This document shows positions 8,430-16,565 of a DNA stretch of 43,948 nucleotides, one piece after another. A model generated the notes under the pieces. It was given only the letters and a program-made list of their open reading frames with translations. It was not told the DNA's origin and searched no databases. Origin of the DNA: Oscillospiraceae bacterium (GTDB lineage Bacteria; Bacillota; Clostridia; Oscillospirales; CAG-272); NCBI GenBank assembly GCA_015065135.1, contig SVQY01000018.1, forward strand, positions 1 to 43,948. Direction: 5' to 3'. The first letter of the stretch is position 1. Each line of letters begins with the position of its first letter. Made by a program: the position numbers and the translations under genes.

Positions 8430-8453
8430 TTTAACTATCATGGGATAGTCTAA
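8430..8453. promoter_or_regulatory. Candidate operator for the DtxR-type regulator
   Basis: TTTAACTATC and GATAGTCTAA are inverted copies (8 of 10 positions) around ATGG, placed over the predicted transcription start. DtxR-family repressors bind inverted repeats of this size at promoters, and the third gene of this operon encodes one. An mRNA hairpin is the alternative reading. Confidence 0.45.
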
Positions 8454-8480
8454 CAAATAGGTAAGGAGTTGGTTTTCTTC

Positions 8481-9863
8481 ATGTCACCGGACAGTATACC
8501 CTTATGGATCGTGTTTTTGATTTGCGTGGTGGGCGGCGCATACTTCGCCGCAACCGAAAGCTCGTTTTCTGCAGTCAATAGGATCAAGATCAAAACGTTA
8601 GCGGACGACGGTAACAAGCGTGCCAAGGGCGCTATGTACATCGTCAACAAGTTTGATAAGGCGCTGACCACCCTGCTGGTGGGCAACAACGTGACCAAGA
8701 TCGCGGGTGCCTCGGTATTCACCATTCTGGCAACCAAATTCTTTGAGGATGTTTTTGACACCCCCTTCTATGCAAGATTGGTCAGCCTTGTGGGTGAAAA
8801 GCCGGATAGCTTTCTCAACTCGTTCGCGTTTTCTATGATCTGCTCGGTGCTCAGTACCGTGATCATTTTCCTGTTCAGCGAGATGATCCCCAAGAGCTTT
8901 GCCAATGACCGCAGCGAAACCGTTTCGCTCTTTTTTCAGGGCTCATTGCGCTTTTTGATGAAGGTGCTGACCCCGATCTCGGCGCTTTTTAACCTGATCT
9001 CTACCGGTGTTTCCAAGATGTTCGCCTCTAAGGAGGCCGAGCCCTCGATCACCGAGGATGAGCTGACCGAGATCATCGACACCGCCGAGGAGGAGGGTGT
9101 TGTGGACGAGGAGCAGGGCGATATGCTGAAATCCGCACTTGAATTTGCCGAAACGACGGTGGCCGACATCATGACCATGGAAAAGGACATTGATTGGATC
9201 GGTGTCAATGCCACGACGGAGGAGATCCTGGAGGCGATCCGCCATACCAATTTCTCCCGTATGCCCGTGCGCGCGGCAAATTCGGAGCGTGTACTCGGAA
9301 CGGTGCGCACCCGTGCGTTCCTGACCGAATACCGCAAAAATCCTAAGGTGAAATTGCGTTCCGTTATGGTTCCGCCCTTTGTGGTGCGGAGCGATGCCAA
9401 GATCGACGATCTGCTCAATGAGATGCGCCAGCACAAGCGCCATATGGCCATCGTGCAGGACGAGCAGAAAAAGATCGTGGGTCTGGTGACGATAGAGGAT
9501 ATTCTGGAGGAGCTTGTGGGCGAGATCTTCGACGAGGAGGATGTCGTTGACCAGAACTTCCAGGCCCTTGGCGGCAACAAGTATATGGTCAATACCCATA
9601 TGCTGGTGGGCAACGCCCTGGAGCGGATGGGCTATGAAAAGCCCGCGCCCCGCGCCATTGCCGCAAAGCCGATGCTTTCCTTTGTGCTGGAGACCCTGGG
9701 TCGCTTGCCTGCGGAGGAGGAGAGCTTTTGCTACGGTGATCTGGAGGTCACCGCAAAGACCGTTGAGGATGGCCGTCTGACCGAGGTCATCGTTCATATT
9801 CTGAGCGAAGAGGATCTGGCAGAGCGTGCTGCCGCCGCATCGAAAGAGGAGGTGGAAGCATGA
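8481..9863 (+). CDS. CNNM/CorC-type membrane protein (DUF21-CBS-CorC_HlyC), first copy
   Basis: The 460 residues begin with a DUF21-type transmembrane domain (about 1-190; the ATESSFSAVNRIK signature and several hydrophobic segments). A pair of CBS domains follows (about 195-330), then a C-terminal CorC_HlyC domain. Such proteins are linked to Mg2+, Co2+ or other divalent-metal export; older names call them haemolysins. The ATG at 8481 lies 12 bases after AAGGAG, which is long; an in-frame TTG at 8469 touches that site and is less likely. The stop overlaps the next start as ATGA, so the two are probably translated together. Confidence 0.88.
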   Translation: MSPDSIPLWIVFLICVVGGAYFAATESSFSAVNRIKIKTLADDGNKRAKGAMYIVNKFDKALTTLLVGNNVTKIAGASVFTILATKFFEDVFDTPFYARLVSLVGEKPDSFLNSFAFSMICSVLSTVIIFLFSEMIPKSFANDRSETVSLFFQGSLRFLMKVLTPISALFNLISTGVSKMFASKEAEPSITEDELTEIIDTAEEEGVVDEEQGDMLKSALEFAETTVADIMTMEKDIDWIGVNATTEEILEAIRHTNFSRMPVRAANSERVLGTVRTRAFLTEYRKNPKVKLRSVMVPPFVVRSDAKIDDLLNEMRQHKRHMAIVQDEQKKIVGLVTIEDILEELVGEIFDEEDVVDQNFQALGGNKYMVNTHMLVGNALERMGYEKPAPRAIAAKPMLSFVLETLGRLPAEEESFCYGDLEVTAKTVEDGRLTEVIVHILSEEDLAERAAAASKEEVEA

Positions 9864-11176
9864 CCTTTGCAGAGCATTTTGGCAAAATGTGGTGGGCATA
9901 TCTGGTGATCTTCATTATGATCTGCCTTTCCGCATATTTCTCGGCCTCTGAGATCGCCTTCAATACATCCAACAAGATGCGACTGCGCCGTGCCGCCGAG
10001 GGCGGCAGCACCACCGCGAAGGTCGCATACGGCATTACCGAAAAGTTTACCACCGCGCTATCCGCCATCCTGATCGGTAACAACCTGGCGAATATTGCGG
10101 TCTCTACCTGCTCTACGTTGATCGTTATGCATCTGTTTGCGGGCAAAAACGTAGGGCTTGCCTCCACGGTCGCGACCATTCTGGTCACCGTCGTGATCCT
10201 GATCTTTGGCGAGATCATGCCCAAGATCCTTTCCAAGCAGCACGCGGATACGGTGGTGCGCATCGTGGCCATCCCCACCCGTGTTCTGACCATTATTCTC
10301 ATCCCGTTTGTGGGTATTGTGATGGCGATCCTCTTTGTTCTGCGCAAGATCTGGGGCAGTGATCACAAAAACGACGAGCCCACCGTAACCGAGGAGGAGC
10401 TTGTTTCGATCATCGACACCGTCGAGGAGGAGGGCGTTATCGACGAGGAGCAGGGCGAGCTGCTGCAGTCCACCCTGGAGTTCAGCGATACTACCATCGA
10501 AAAGATCATGACCCCCCGTATCGATATGACCGCGCTGGATATTGACGACGAGGAGGAAAAGATCGTCGAGCTGCTGTCGGATACCGCGCAGTTCTCCCGC
10601 TTGCCCGTCTATGAGGAGAGCATCGACAATATTATCGGTGTTCTATCTGTAACGCGTTACTACAAGGCCACGCTGGATCAGGAAAAGCCTGACATTCGTG
10701 CCCTGATGATGAAGCCCTGCAAGCTTCACAAGACGATGAAGCTGCCTGCGGCACTTTCCAAGCTTCGTGAGGCCAAGATGCATCTTGCCATTGTCATTGA
10801 CGAGTTCGGCGGCACGCTGGGCGTGGTGACCATGGAGGATATTCTGGAGGAGCTGGTCGGCGATATCTGGGATGATACCGACGTGATCGTGACCGAGTGC
10901 TACGCCACCGGCGAGAACACCTATGAGGTCATCGGCGATATGAGCATCGACGATTTCTTTGAGGAGATCGACTTTACAAGCCCCGAGGATTTCAGCTGCG
11001 AGTATTCCACCATGGGCGGTTGGGCGATCGAGATGCTGGAGGCCGATCCTCATATCGGTGACAGCTTCCGCTACGAGAATCTGTTCGTGATCGTGGCACA
11101 GATGGAGGAGGAGCGCGTGACCAAGCTGACTATTCTGGTAGAGCCCAAGCAGGACAGTGAAGAAGAATTGAAGTAA
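9860..11176 (+). CDS. CNNM/CorC-type membrane protein, second copy
   Basis: This 438-residue paralogue of the preceding protein has the same order: DUF21 membrane domain (signature ASEIAFNTSNKMRLRRA), CBS pair with TEEELVSIIDTVEEEGVI, and CorC_HlyC tail. It starts within the stop of the first copy (ATGA). Tandem copies suggest hetero-oligomers, since CNNM proteins form dimers through their CBS domains. The DtxR-family gene 16 bp downstream points to regulation by a transition metal. Which metal is moved is unknown. Confidence 0.88.
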   Translation: MTFAEHFGKMWWAYLVIFIMICLSAYFSASEIAFNTSNKMRLRRAAEGGSTTAKVAYGITEKFTTALSAILIGNNLANIAVSTCSTLIVMHLFAGKNVGLASTVATILVTVVILIFGEIMPKILSKQHADTVVRIVAIPTRVLTIILIPFVGIVMAILFVLRKIWGSDHKNDEPTVTEEELVSIIDTVEEEGVIDEEQGELLQSTLEFSDTTIEKIMTPRIDMTALDIDDEEEKIVELLSDTAQFSRLPVYEESIDNIIGVLSVTRYYKATLDQEKPDIRALMMKPCKLHKTMKLPAALSKLREAKMHLAIVIDEFGGTLGVVTMEDILEELVGDIWDDTDVIVTECYATGENTYEVIGDMSIDDFFEEIDFTSPEDFSCEYSTMGGWAIEMLEADPHIGDSFRYENLFVIVAQMEEERVTKLTILVEPKQDSEEELK

Positions 11177-11192
11177 AAGGAGGAGAGACGGT

Positions 11193-11567
11193 TTGTCGAT
11201 CCATGAATCCGGCGAAAACTACCTGGAGCAGATCTTTATTCTGACAAAGCAAAAAGAAAAGGTCCGTGCGGTGGATATCTGCACCGCGCTGGGATTTTCC
11301 CGCCCCACCGTCAGCGTGATGCTGCGTGAGCTGCGCGCCGACGGCTTTGTGACCACCGCCGAAAACGGCGGCTTGGCGCTGACCGAGCAGGGCGAGGTCA
11401 TTGCCAAGCGGATGTATGAGCGCCATTGCATCCTTGCGGAAACGCTGATGCTGCTGGGCGTTTCCCGCGAGGTAGCCCTGGAGGATGCCTGCAAGATTGA
11501 GCACGACATCAGCGAGGAGACCTTTGAGCGCCTGCGCGACCATCTGGAGCAGCACAGGGGCAAATGA
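11193..11567 (+). CDS. DtxR/MntR-family metal-dependent repressor
   Basis: This 124-residue protein has an N-terminal winged helix (about 8-70) and a dimerisation helix region (75-120), without the C-terminal SH3-like domain. The start is TTG, supported by an AAAAGGAGGAG site 7 bases upstream. Aligned by eye to MntR, the metal ligands correspond to Asn9, Glu12, His78, Cys100, Glu103 and His104. MntR has Asp8 and Glu99 where this protein has Asn9 and Cys100; a Cys at this position is typical of iron-sensing DtxR/IdeR. It probably represses its own operon through the palindrome at 8430-8453. Confidence 0.88.
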   Translation: MSIHESGENYLEQIFILTKQKEKVRAVDICTALGFSRPTVSVMLRELRADGFVTTAENGGLALTEQGEVIAKRMYERHCILAETLMLLGVSREVALEDACKIEHDISEETFERLRDHLEQHRGK

Positions 11568-11568
11568 T

Positions 11569-11606
11569 AAAAAATGCGACCGTTTCGAAAAACGGTCGCA
11601 TTTTTT
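11569..11606. terminator. Bidirectional terminator
   Basis: A 17-bp perfect stem (11569-11585 with 11590-11606), loop CGAA, has A6 and T6 flanks. It ends the metal operon on the plus strand and the AraC gene on the minus strand, whose stop codon lies in the T-tract. Confidence 0.95.
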
Positions 11607-12408
11607 ATGATCCTTCACAAGAGTGAACGGCAGGCGTTGCGGATTGCAACGGTTTTTTCAGATGTCCGTAACGGCGGATATCACCGGGGGTGCGCTTAAC
11701 GGTTTTTGAGAACACGCGGCAGAAATAATTTGCGGAGGAAAAGCCCAGTCGCGTGGCGATGGCCTCGATACTGTCATCCGTCTCCAAAAGCGCCTGCATG
11801 GCGCGTTGCATCCGCAGATTTGTTTTGTAGGTCATGGGCGATACTCCCATAATGCGCCCGAAAAGCATGAAAAAATGCGCTTCGCTGTAGCCGCACAGCG
11901 CTGCCAGCTCGGCGATGCTGACAGCTTCTGCGCAATGAAGCTGCAAATACTCCACCGCAGGACGGATCTTGGCGTATTTGGGAGTATAGCTGCCGCGCTC
12001 CATGCGGGCGTATAGATCGGATAGGAGGGAATAGAAGGCGGAAAGGGAGGCGAGCGGATCCTGCTCAAATCGCTCGAACATGACTTTTAGTGCCGCAACG
12101 GGGTAGTTTTTTATGATCTGAAAGCGGAAATCGGAAAATGCCAGCGGATCGGCAAAGGCGAAGCTGACCGAGTACCATTGCACCTGCGGATCCCCGATCC
12201 AGAGGGAATAGTATTCGGTCTCGGCGGCGATGTAAATGAGATCGCCTTCCTGCGCGGTATAGCTCTGACCGTTCAGCCAGAACTCTGCCGTTCCGTGCAG
12301 CAGATAGCCGATACAGGGGTTGGAAAAGCTGATCCATTTTTTGGCGCGGGTCTTCTGATAAGTCAGCAGCTTGATGCTGTATTCCGATAAAAGTGGAAAT
12401 TTCTCCAT
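11605..12408 (-). CDS. AraC-family transcriptional regulator
   Basis: This 267-residue protein has an N-terminal cupin-type sensor (residues 1-140) and two helix-turn-helix motifs (about 165-255) ending in IATRLGFSSANYFCRVFSKTVKRTPGDIRR, close to the AraC signature. The ATG at 12408 has a GGGAGG site. It is divergent from the dehydrogenase operon at 12521, with interlocked promoters, so it most likely controls that operon in response to its substrate. Confidence 0.88.
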   Translation of the reverse strand: MEKFPLLSEYSIKLLTYQKTRAKKWISFSNPCIGYLLHGTAEFWLNGQSYTAQEGDLIYIAAETEYYSLWIGDPQVQWYSVSFAFADPLAFSDFRFQIIKNYPVAALKVMFERFEQDPLASLSAFYSLLSDLYARMERGSYTPKYAKIRPAVEYLQLHCAEAVSIAELAALCGYSEAHFFMLFGRIMGVSPMTYKTNLRMQRAMQALLETDDSIEAIATRLGFSSANYFCRVFSKTVKRTPGDIRRYGHLKKPLQSATPAVHSCEGS

Positions 12409-12448
12409 TTTTGCCTCCCAAAATCATAGGATCGTGCTATTTTATACC

Positions 12449-12477
12449 AGTATAGCATCTTGATTTTGCCTTGTCAA
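12449..12477 (-). promoter_or_regulatory. Promoter of the AraC gene at 12408
   Basis: On the minus strand TTGACA (12477-12472), 17 bp, TATACT (12454-12449). It overlaps the plus-strand promoter at 12460-12488, so the two cannot be occupied together. Confidence 0.8.
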
Positions 12478-12488
12478 TAGAGTATAAT
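12460..12488 (+). promoter_or_regulatory. Promoter of the dehydrogenase operon
   Basis: TTGATT (12460-12465), 17 bp, TATAAT (12483-12488). Translation starts at 12521 behind AAGGAGGGG. Confidence 0.8.
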
Positions 12489-12520
12489 GAAAACGAACTC
12501 ACATACAAGGAGGGGCTTCT

Positions 12521-13531
12521 ATGAATATCAAACAAATCATTTTTCCGCGTCCGAACTGTGCGGAGCTGGTAGAGAAGGAGATTGAACTGACCGCACCGAA
12601 CGAGGTACTGGTCAGGACCGAGGTCAGCACCATCAGCCCCGGCACCGAGCGTGCCAACATCATCGGTGATGCCAATGTGGCGGGCAGAAATGCGCCGGAT
12701 ACCACCTTCCCCCGTTCCAGCGGCTACAACTCTGCCGGCGTCGTGGTGGCGGTGGGCGAGGCGGTGACGAGCGTAGCCCCGGGCGACCGCGTGGTGGTCT
12801 ATTGGGGCAAGCACCGCGACTATAATTTGGTGCCCGAGGAGCAGGTAGTCAAGATGCCCGACGGGATCTCCTTTGAGGAAGGTGCGCTTTCCTTTATCGC
12901 CACTTTTCCGCTGGCGGCCATTCGCAAATGTCGTCTGGAGATCGGCGAGCCTGCCATGGTCATGGGACTGGGGCTGCTCGGCCAGCTTGCCATCCGCTTG
13001 CTGCGTGCCGCGGGTGCCTATCCCGTGATCGGTGTGGATCCCGTCGCCTCCCGCCGTGAGGAGGCGGTGCAGGGCGGTGCGGACTACGTGTTCGATCCCT
13101 TTGCCGAAGGATTTGCCGCAGAGGTCAAGCGTGTGACCGGCGGCGGTGCCAAGGTCTGCATTGAGGTGACCGGTGTGGGTGCCGGCATGGACGGCGCGCT
13201 GGACTGTATGGCAAAATTCGGCCGCATGGCATTGCTTGGCTGCACCCGTGACAAGGAATTCAACATTGACTATTACCGCAAGGTGCATTGCCCCGGTATC
13301 ACCCTGATCGGCGCGCATACCCTTGCCCGCCCCAAGGTGGAGAGCCACCCCGGCTATTTCACCCATCGGGATGACATCAATGCGGTGCTGCAGCTGCAGC
13401 TGGGCGGTCGTCTGGATTTCAAGCCCATGCTGACAGAGAAGTATGCGCCTGCCGAGTGTGCGGCTGTTTACGAGCGGATCATCAACGATCGCTCCTTCCC
13501 CACCGTGGCACAGTTTGATTGGAAAAAATAA
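12521..13531 (+). CDS. Medium-chain dehydrogenase of the SPGTE type (alcohol/sugar dehydrogenase-like)
   Basis: This 336-residue protein has a GroES-like N-terminal half (ISPGTERANI) and a Rossmann domain with GLGLLGQLA near residue 150. The usual Cys/His/Glu catalytic zinc ligands and the four-Cys structural lobe are absent. It therefore belongs to the zinc-less branch often found beside Gfo/Idh/MocA oxidoreductases in sugar or polyol clusters. It may oxidise or reduce a sugar or cyclitol with NAD(P). It is followed 18 bp later by a Gfo/Idh/MocA gene in the same transcript. Confidence 0.8.
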   Translation: MNIKQIIFPRPNCAELVEKEIELTAPNEVLVRTEVSTISPGTERANIIGDANVAGRNAPDTTFPRSSGYNSAGVVVAVGEAVTSVAPGDRVVVYWGKHRDYNLVPEEQVVKMPDGISFEEGALSFIATFPLAAIRKCRLEIGEPAMVMGLGLLGQLAIRLLRAAGAYPVIGVDPVASRREEAVQGGADYVFDPFAEGFAAEVKRVTGGGAKVCIEVTGVGAGMDGALDCMAKFGRMALLGCTRDKEFNIDYYRKVHCPGITLIGAHTLARPKVESHPGYFTHRDDINAVLQLQLGGRLDFKPMLTEKYAPAECAAVYERIINDRSFPTVAQFDWKK

Positions 13532-13549
13532 GAAAAGGGGCAAAACGGT

Positions 13550-14566
13550 ATGAGAAAACTGCGTGTTGTACAGATCGGCGTCAATCACGATCACGCTTCT
13601 GCGATTTTTAAGACTATGACGGAAATGCCGGATGTTTTTGAGGTTGTCGGTTATTGCATTCCCGAGGATGAGCCGCCTCGCAACAAGGAGCTGGAAAGTG
13701 TTTATGAGGGGTATCCCCGCTTGACACTTGCACAGATCGCTGCCGACAAAAGCATTGACTGTGCCACCATCGAGACCTTTGAACGGAATCTGACCAAGTA
13801 TGCCATTTTCGCTTTGGAGCAGGGGCTGCCCATCCATATGGATAAGCCGGGCGGAGTAGATCGCGATGAATTCAAAAAAATGATCGGTATGGTCAAGGAG
13901 AAGAATATTCCGTTCCACACCGGCTACATGTACCGCTACAATCCCGCCATTCGAAAAATGTACGAGCTAGTCGAGAGCGGCGAGCTGGGCGAGATCCTGC
14001 ACGTGGAGGCGCAGATGAACTGTTGGCACAAGGAGCGAAAGCGCCATTGGATGGGAAATTTCCCCGGCGGTATGCTCTTTTTCCTCGGCTGCCATATGAT
14101 CGATTTCATATATCGCCTGCAAGGTGAGCCGTCAGAGGTGATCCCCCTGAGCATGCCCGCTACCGTTACGGACGGAGAGGACTTCGGTATGGCGGTATAT
14201 AAATACCCCAAAGGGGTCTCCTTTGCCAAGGCTACCGATGATGAGTGCGGCGGCTTTCAGCGCCGCCAGCTGGTGGTGGTCGGCAGCAAAGGAACTGTGG
14301 AGATCTGCCCCTTGGAGTCCGGCGGCGATAGCGGTCTGATGTTCTCGGATTTTACCTTTACCAATGACAATGCCTGGGCGGCGCGCGGAGAAACGGTGCG
14401 CTTTGACGGCTTTCACCGCTATCGCACCATGATGTCGTTTTTTGCGGCGATGGTGCGGGGCGAGGAGACCAATCCGTACACGCCCGATTACGAGCTAGCT
14501 CTCCACGATTTTGTGATGCGCTCTTGCGGCAACGGGATCGATAACACCGGCTCAAACGCACAATGA
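13550..14566 (+). CDS. Gfo/Idh/MocA-family oxidoreductase
   Basis: This 338-residue NAD(P)-dependent sugar or cyclitol dehydrogenase-like protein has an N-terminal Rossmann domain (residues 1-120, VQIGVNHDHA), the family motif HMDKPGG near residue 100 where the Lys is expected to be catalytic, and a C-terminal beta-sheet domain with a GCHMID-type motif. The usual GxGxxG reads GVNHDH, so cofactor binding may differ. The start ATG overlaps the recurring AACGGTAT motif. The substrate is unknown. Confidence 0.85.
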   Translation: MRKLRVVQIGVNHDHASAIFKTMTEMPDVFEVVGYCIPEDEPPRNKELESVYEGYPRLTLAQIAADKSIDCATIETFERNLTKYAIFALEQGLPIHMDKPGGVDRDEFKKMIGMVKEKNIPFHTGYMYRYNPAIRKMYELVESGELGEILHVEAQMNCWHKERKRHWMGNFPGGMLFFLGCHMIDFIYRLQGEPSEVIPLSMPATVTDGEDFGMAVYKYPKGVSFAKATDDECGGFQRRQLVVVGSKGTVEICPLESGGDSGLMFSDFTFTNDNAWAARGETVRFDGFHRYRTMMSFFAAMVRGEETNPYTPDYELALHDFVMRSCGNGIDNTGSNAQ

Positions 14567-14640
14567 GTGGCACCAAAAAGCACAAAAAACGCGAAACGGT
14601 ATTGAATTTTGCGTAAAGATCATGAAAGGATAAGGAAGGA

Positions 14641-15636
14641 ATGAAAGCAGTACTGATTCAAAATGACGAGAGAAAGACCCTGACCTGGAGCGAGGTGCCG
14701 GATCCCGTCGCCAAGGCGGACGAGGTGGTCATCAAGGTCGATTATGCGGCACTCAACCGCGCGGATCTGATGCAGAGAGCAGGGGATTATCCGCCCCCTC
14801 CCGGTTGCCCCGAATGGATGGGTCTCGAGGTCTCCGGCGAGATCTTTTCTATGGGTGCCGAGGCTGCCGAGAGATCCGGCTTCAAGCTCGGAGATAAGGT
14901 CTGCGCCCTGCTTGGCGGCGGTGGCTATGCGCAGTACGTGGCTGTACCCTACGGTATGGTCATGCCTGTACCGAAAAACACGAGCATGATCGAGGCGGCG
15001 GCCATCCCCGAGGCATTTGCCACCGCCTATCTCAATATGTTTATCGAGGGCGGCATCAAGGAGGGGAATACCCTGTTGGTCACTGCAGGCGCCAGCGGTC
15101 TTGCCAGCGTGATCATTCCTATGGCAAAGGCCTTTGGTATCCGTGTGATCACCACGGTGCGCTCTGAAGAAAAGGCAAAGGCTATCGCACCTCTCGGTGC
15201 TGATCTGATCGTTAATACCAAGAAGGAGGACCTGGCTACGGTTCTGAAGCGGGAGCTGGAGGCAGGACGCCCTGTAGACGTTGCCATCGACTGTGTCGGC
15301 GGCGAGGGCATGGGTGAGTGCCTGCGCTATCTGGCGCACGGTGCCCGCTGGATCATGATCGCCGCCCTCGGCGGCATCCATACCGATCTGGACCTGAAGA
15401 ACGTCTACGTGCGCAACGTGCGCGTGATCGGCTCCACCCTGCGCTCGCGCACGCCTGCGATGAAGGGTGAGATCCTTGGCAAGCTGGTGCGTGATGTCTG
15501 GGGCAAGGTGGAGAGCGGCGAGCTGCGTCCTACCATTTTCCGTGTGCTGCCCGTGACCGAGGCGGAGGCCGCTCATGCGCTGTTGGCCAACAGCGAGAGC
15601 GTGGGCAAGGTGGTACTGGAGGTCCGCGGTCATTGA
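14641..15636 (+). CDS. Quinone oxidoreductase-like zinc-less dehydrogenase (PIG3/Qor type)
   Basis: This 331-residue medium-chain reductase has a GroES-like domain with NRADLMQRAGDYPPPPG, typical of the PIG3 branch of NADPH:quinone oxidoreductases, and a Rossmann motif in TAGASGLAS near residue 145. No zinc ligands are visible. It starts behind AAGGAAGG, 74 bp after the Gfo gene. The gap holds another AACGGTAT motif but no clear promoter, so it is probably co-transcribed. Likely role: NADPH-dependent reduction of an enone or quinone. Confidence 0.85.
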   Translation: MKAVLIQNDERKTLTWSEVPDPVAKADEVVIKVDYAALNRADLMQRAGDYPPPPGCPEWMGLEVSGEIFSMGAEAAERSGFKLGDKVCALLGGGGYAQYVAVPYGMVMPVPKNTSMIEAAAIPEAFATAYLNMFIEGGIKEGNTLLVTAGASGLASVIIPMAKAFGIRVITTVRSEEKAKAIAPLGADLIVNTKKEDLATVLKRELEAGRPVDVAIDCVGGEGMGECLRYLAHGARWIMIAALGGIHTDLDLKNVYVRNVRVIGSTLRSRTPAMKGEILGKLVRDVWGKVESGELRPTIFRVLPVTEAEAAHALLANSESVGKVVLEVRGH

Positions 15637-15731
15637 GTGAAAACACACCCCGTTAGGCGGCTAAATCTGCATAAAGGCGCAAAAACGGGGCATTCTGTAT
15701 AAAAAATACATTTATCGGGAGGAGACGAATA

Positions 15732-16352
15732 ATGGCAGAAAACGTGAAGGATCCCAAGGCGCTTTTTCGCATTGGATACGGTCTGTATGTGGTGACGGCA
15801 CGGCAGGGGGAGCGGGACAACGGCATGATCGCCAACGCGGTGATGCAGGTGACCAACACCCCCGAAAAGATCGTAGTGGCGCTGAATAAAAACAGCCTGA
15901 CACACGATATGATCTGTGCCACGGGGGAGATGAATATCAGCTGCCTTGCGAACGATGCGCCCTATGCGGTTTTTGAGAAATTCGGGCTGCAAAGTGGCAA
16001 AACGGTATCGAAATTCGAGGGCGAAGCGGTAGAACGCGCTGCCAACGGCGTTGTGCTTTATCGAGAAAATGCCAATGCCTTTTTCTCGTTGCACGTGGAG
16101 GAGATGACCGATCTTGGCACTCACACGATGTTTCTTTGCTCGGTGACCGCCTCGGCGGTGCTTTCCGATAAGGCGACCATGACCTACGATGAGTATCACG
16201 CACGGGTCAAGCCGAAGCCTGCGGCGCCCAAAAAGAAGGGCTATGTCTGCCGGATCTGCGGCTACGTATATGAGGGCGAAACGCTCCCGGCCGATTTCAT
16301 TTGCCCGCTTTGCGCCCACGGCGCGGCGGATTTTGAGCCGATCGAGGCTTAA
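15732..16352 (+). CDS. Flavin reductase-rubredoxin fusion (high-molecular-weight rubredoxin type)
   Basis: This 206-residue protein has an FMN-binding split-barrel flavin reductase domain (about 8-155) joined through a Pro/Lys linker to a C-terminal rubredoxin with CRICG and CPLC iron ligands. The same build is known in acetogens (Hrb), where it passes electrons from NAD(P)H to flavodiiron proteins for O2 or NO detoxification. The rubredoxin knuckle spacing is short. The gap upstream (15637-15731) has only a weak CCCCGTT/AACGGGG pairing and no convincing promoter. Confidence 0.88.
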   Translation: MAENVKDPKALFRIGYGLYVVTARQGERDNGMIANAVMQVTNTPEKIVVALNKNSLTHDMICATGEMNISCLANDAPYAVFEKFGLQSGKTVSKFEGEAVERAANGVVLYRENANAFFSLHVEEMTDLGTHTMFLCSVTASAVLSDKATMTYDEYHARVKPKPAAPKKKGYVCRICGYVYEGETLPADFICPLCAHGAADFEPIEA

Positions 16353-16366
16353 AAACGGCTGAAAAC

Positions 16367-16414
16367 GCCCCGTCTTCCCCCACTTTTCCGGTGGCGGTCA
16401 AGACGGGGCTTTTT
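16367..16414 (+). terminator. Terminator of the dehydrogenase operon
   Basis: GCCCCGTCTT (16367-16376) pairs with AAGACGGGGC (16400-16409), with a small inner stem in the loop and T5 following. Confidence 0.85.
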
Positions 16415-16458
16415 GCATATTATATATATTTTTTAAATATTTTTGTGTAAAAAAACTA

Positions 16459-16487
16459 TTTACTTTTTTTGGTGCGTGTGTTAAAAT
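16459..16487 (+). promoter_or_regulatory. Promoter of the secreted SGNH protein gene
   Basis: TTTACT (16459-16464), 17 bp, TAAAAT (16482-16487) with TG placed as an extended -10. It leaves a leader of about 72 bases. Confidence 0.65.
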
Positions 16488-16565
16488 GATTGTGTGACCG
16501 TATCTTTCGGTCTGTTTATCGTGCGCGGACGCGCGCTGCAAATTTGCTTATGGAGGTTCCAATTC

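Noticed and set aside
11193-11567. Calling the DtxR-family regulator MntR and assigning manganese
   Set aside because: The site has Cys100 where MntR has Glu99, and Asn9 where MntR has Asp8, so the metal cannot be assigned by name.
12437-13918. 493-codon minus-strand frame over the dehydrogenase and Gfo genes
   Set aside because: Shadow in codon register with genes that have clear motifs and ribosome sites.
15646-15690. CCCCGTT/AACGGGG pairing upstream of the flavin reductase, considered as a terminator or attenuator
   Set aside because: Only 7 bp with a long loop and no T-tract on the gene strand.
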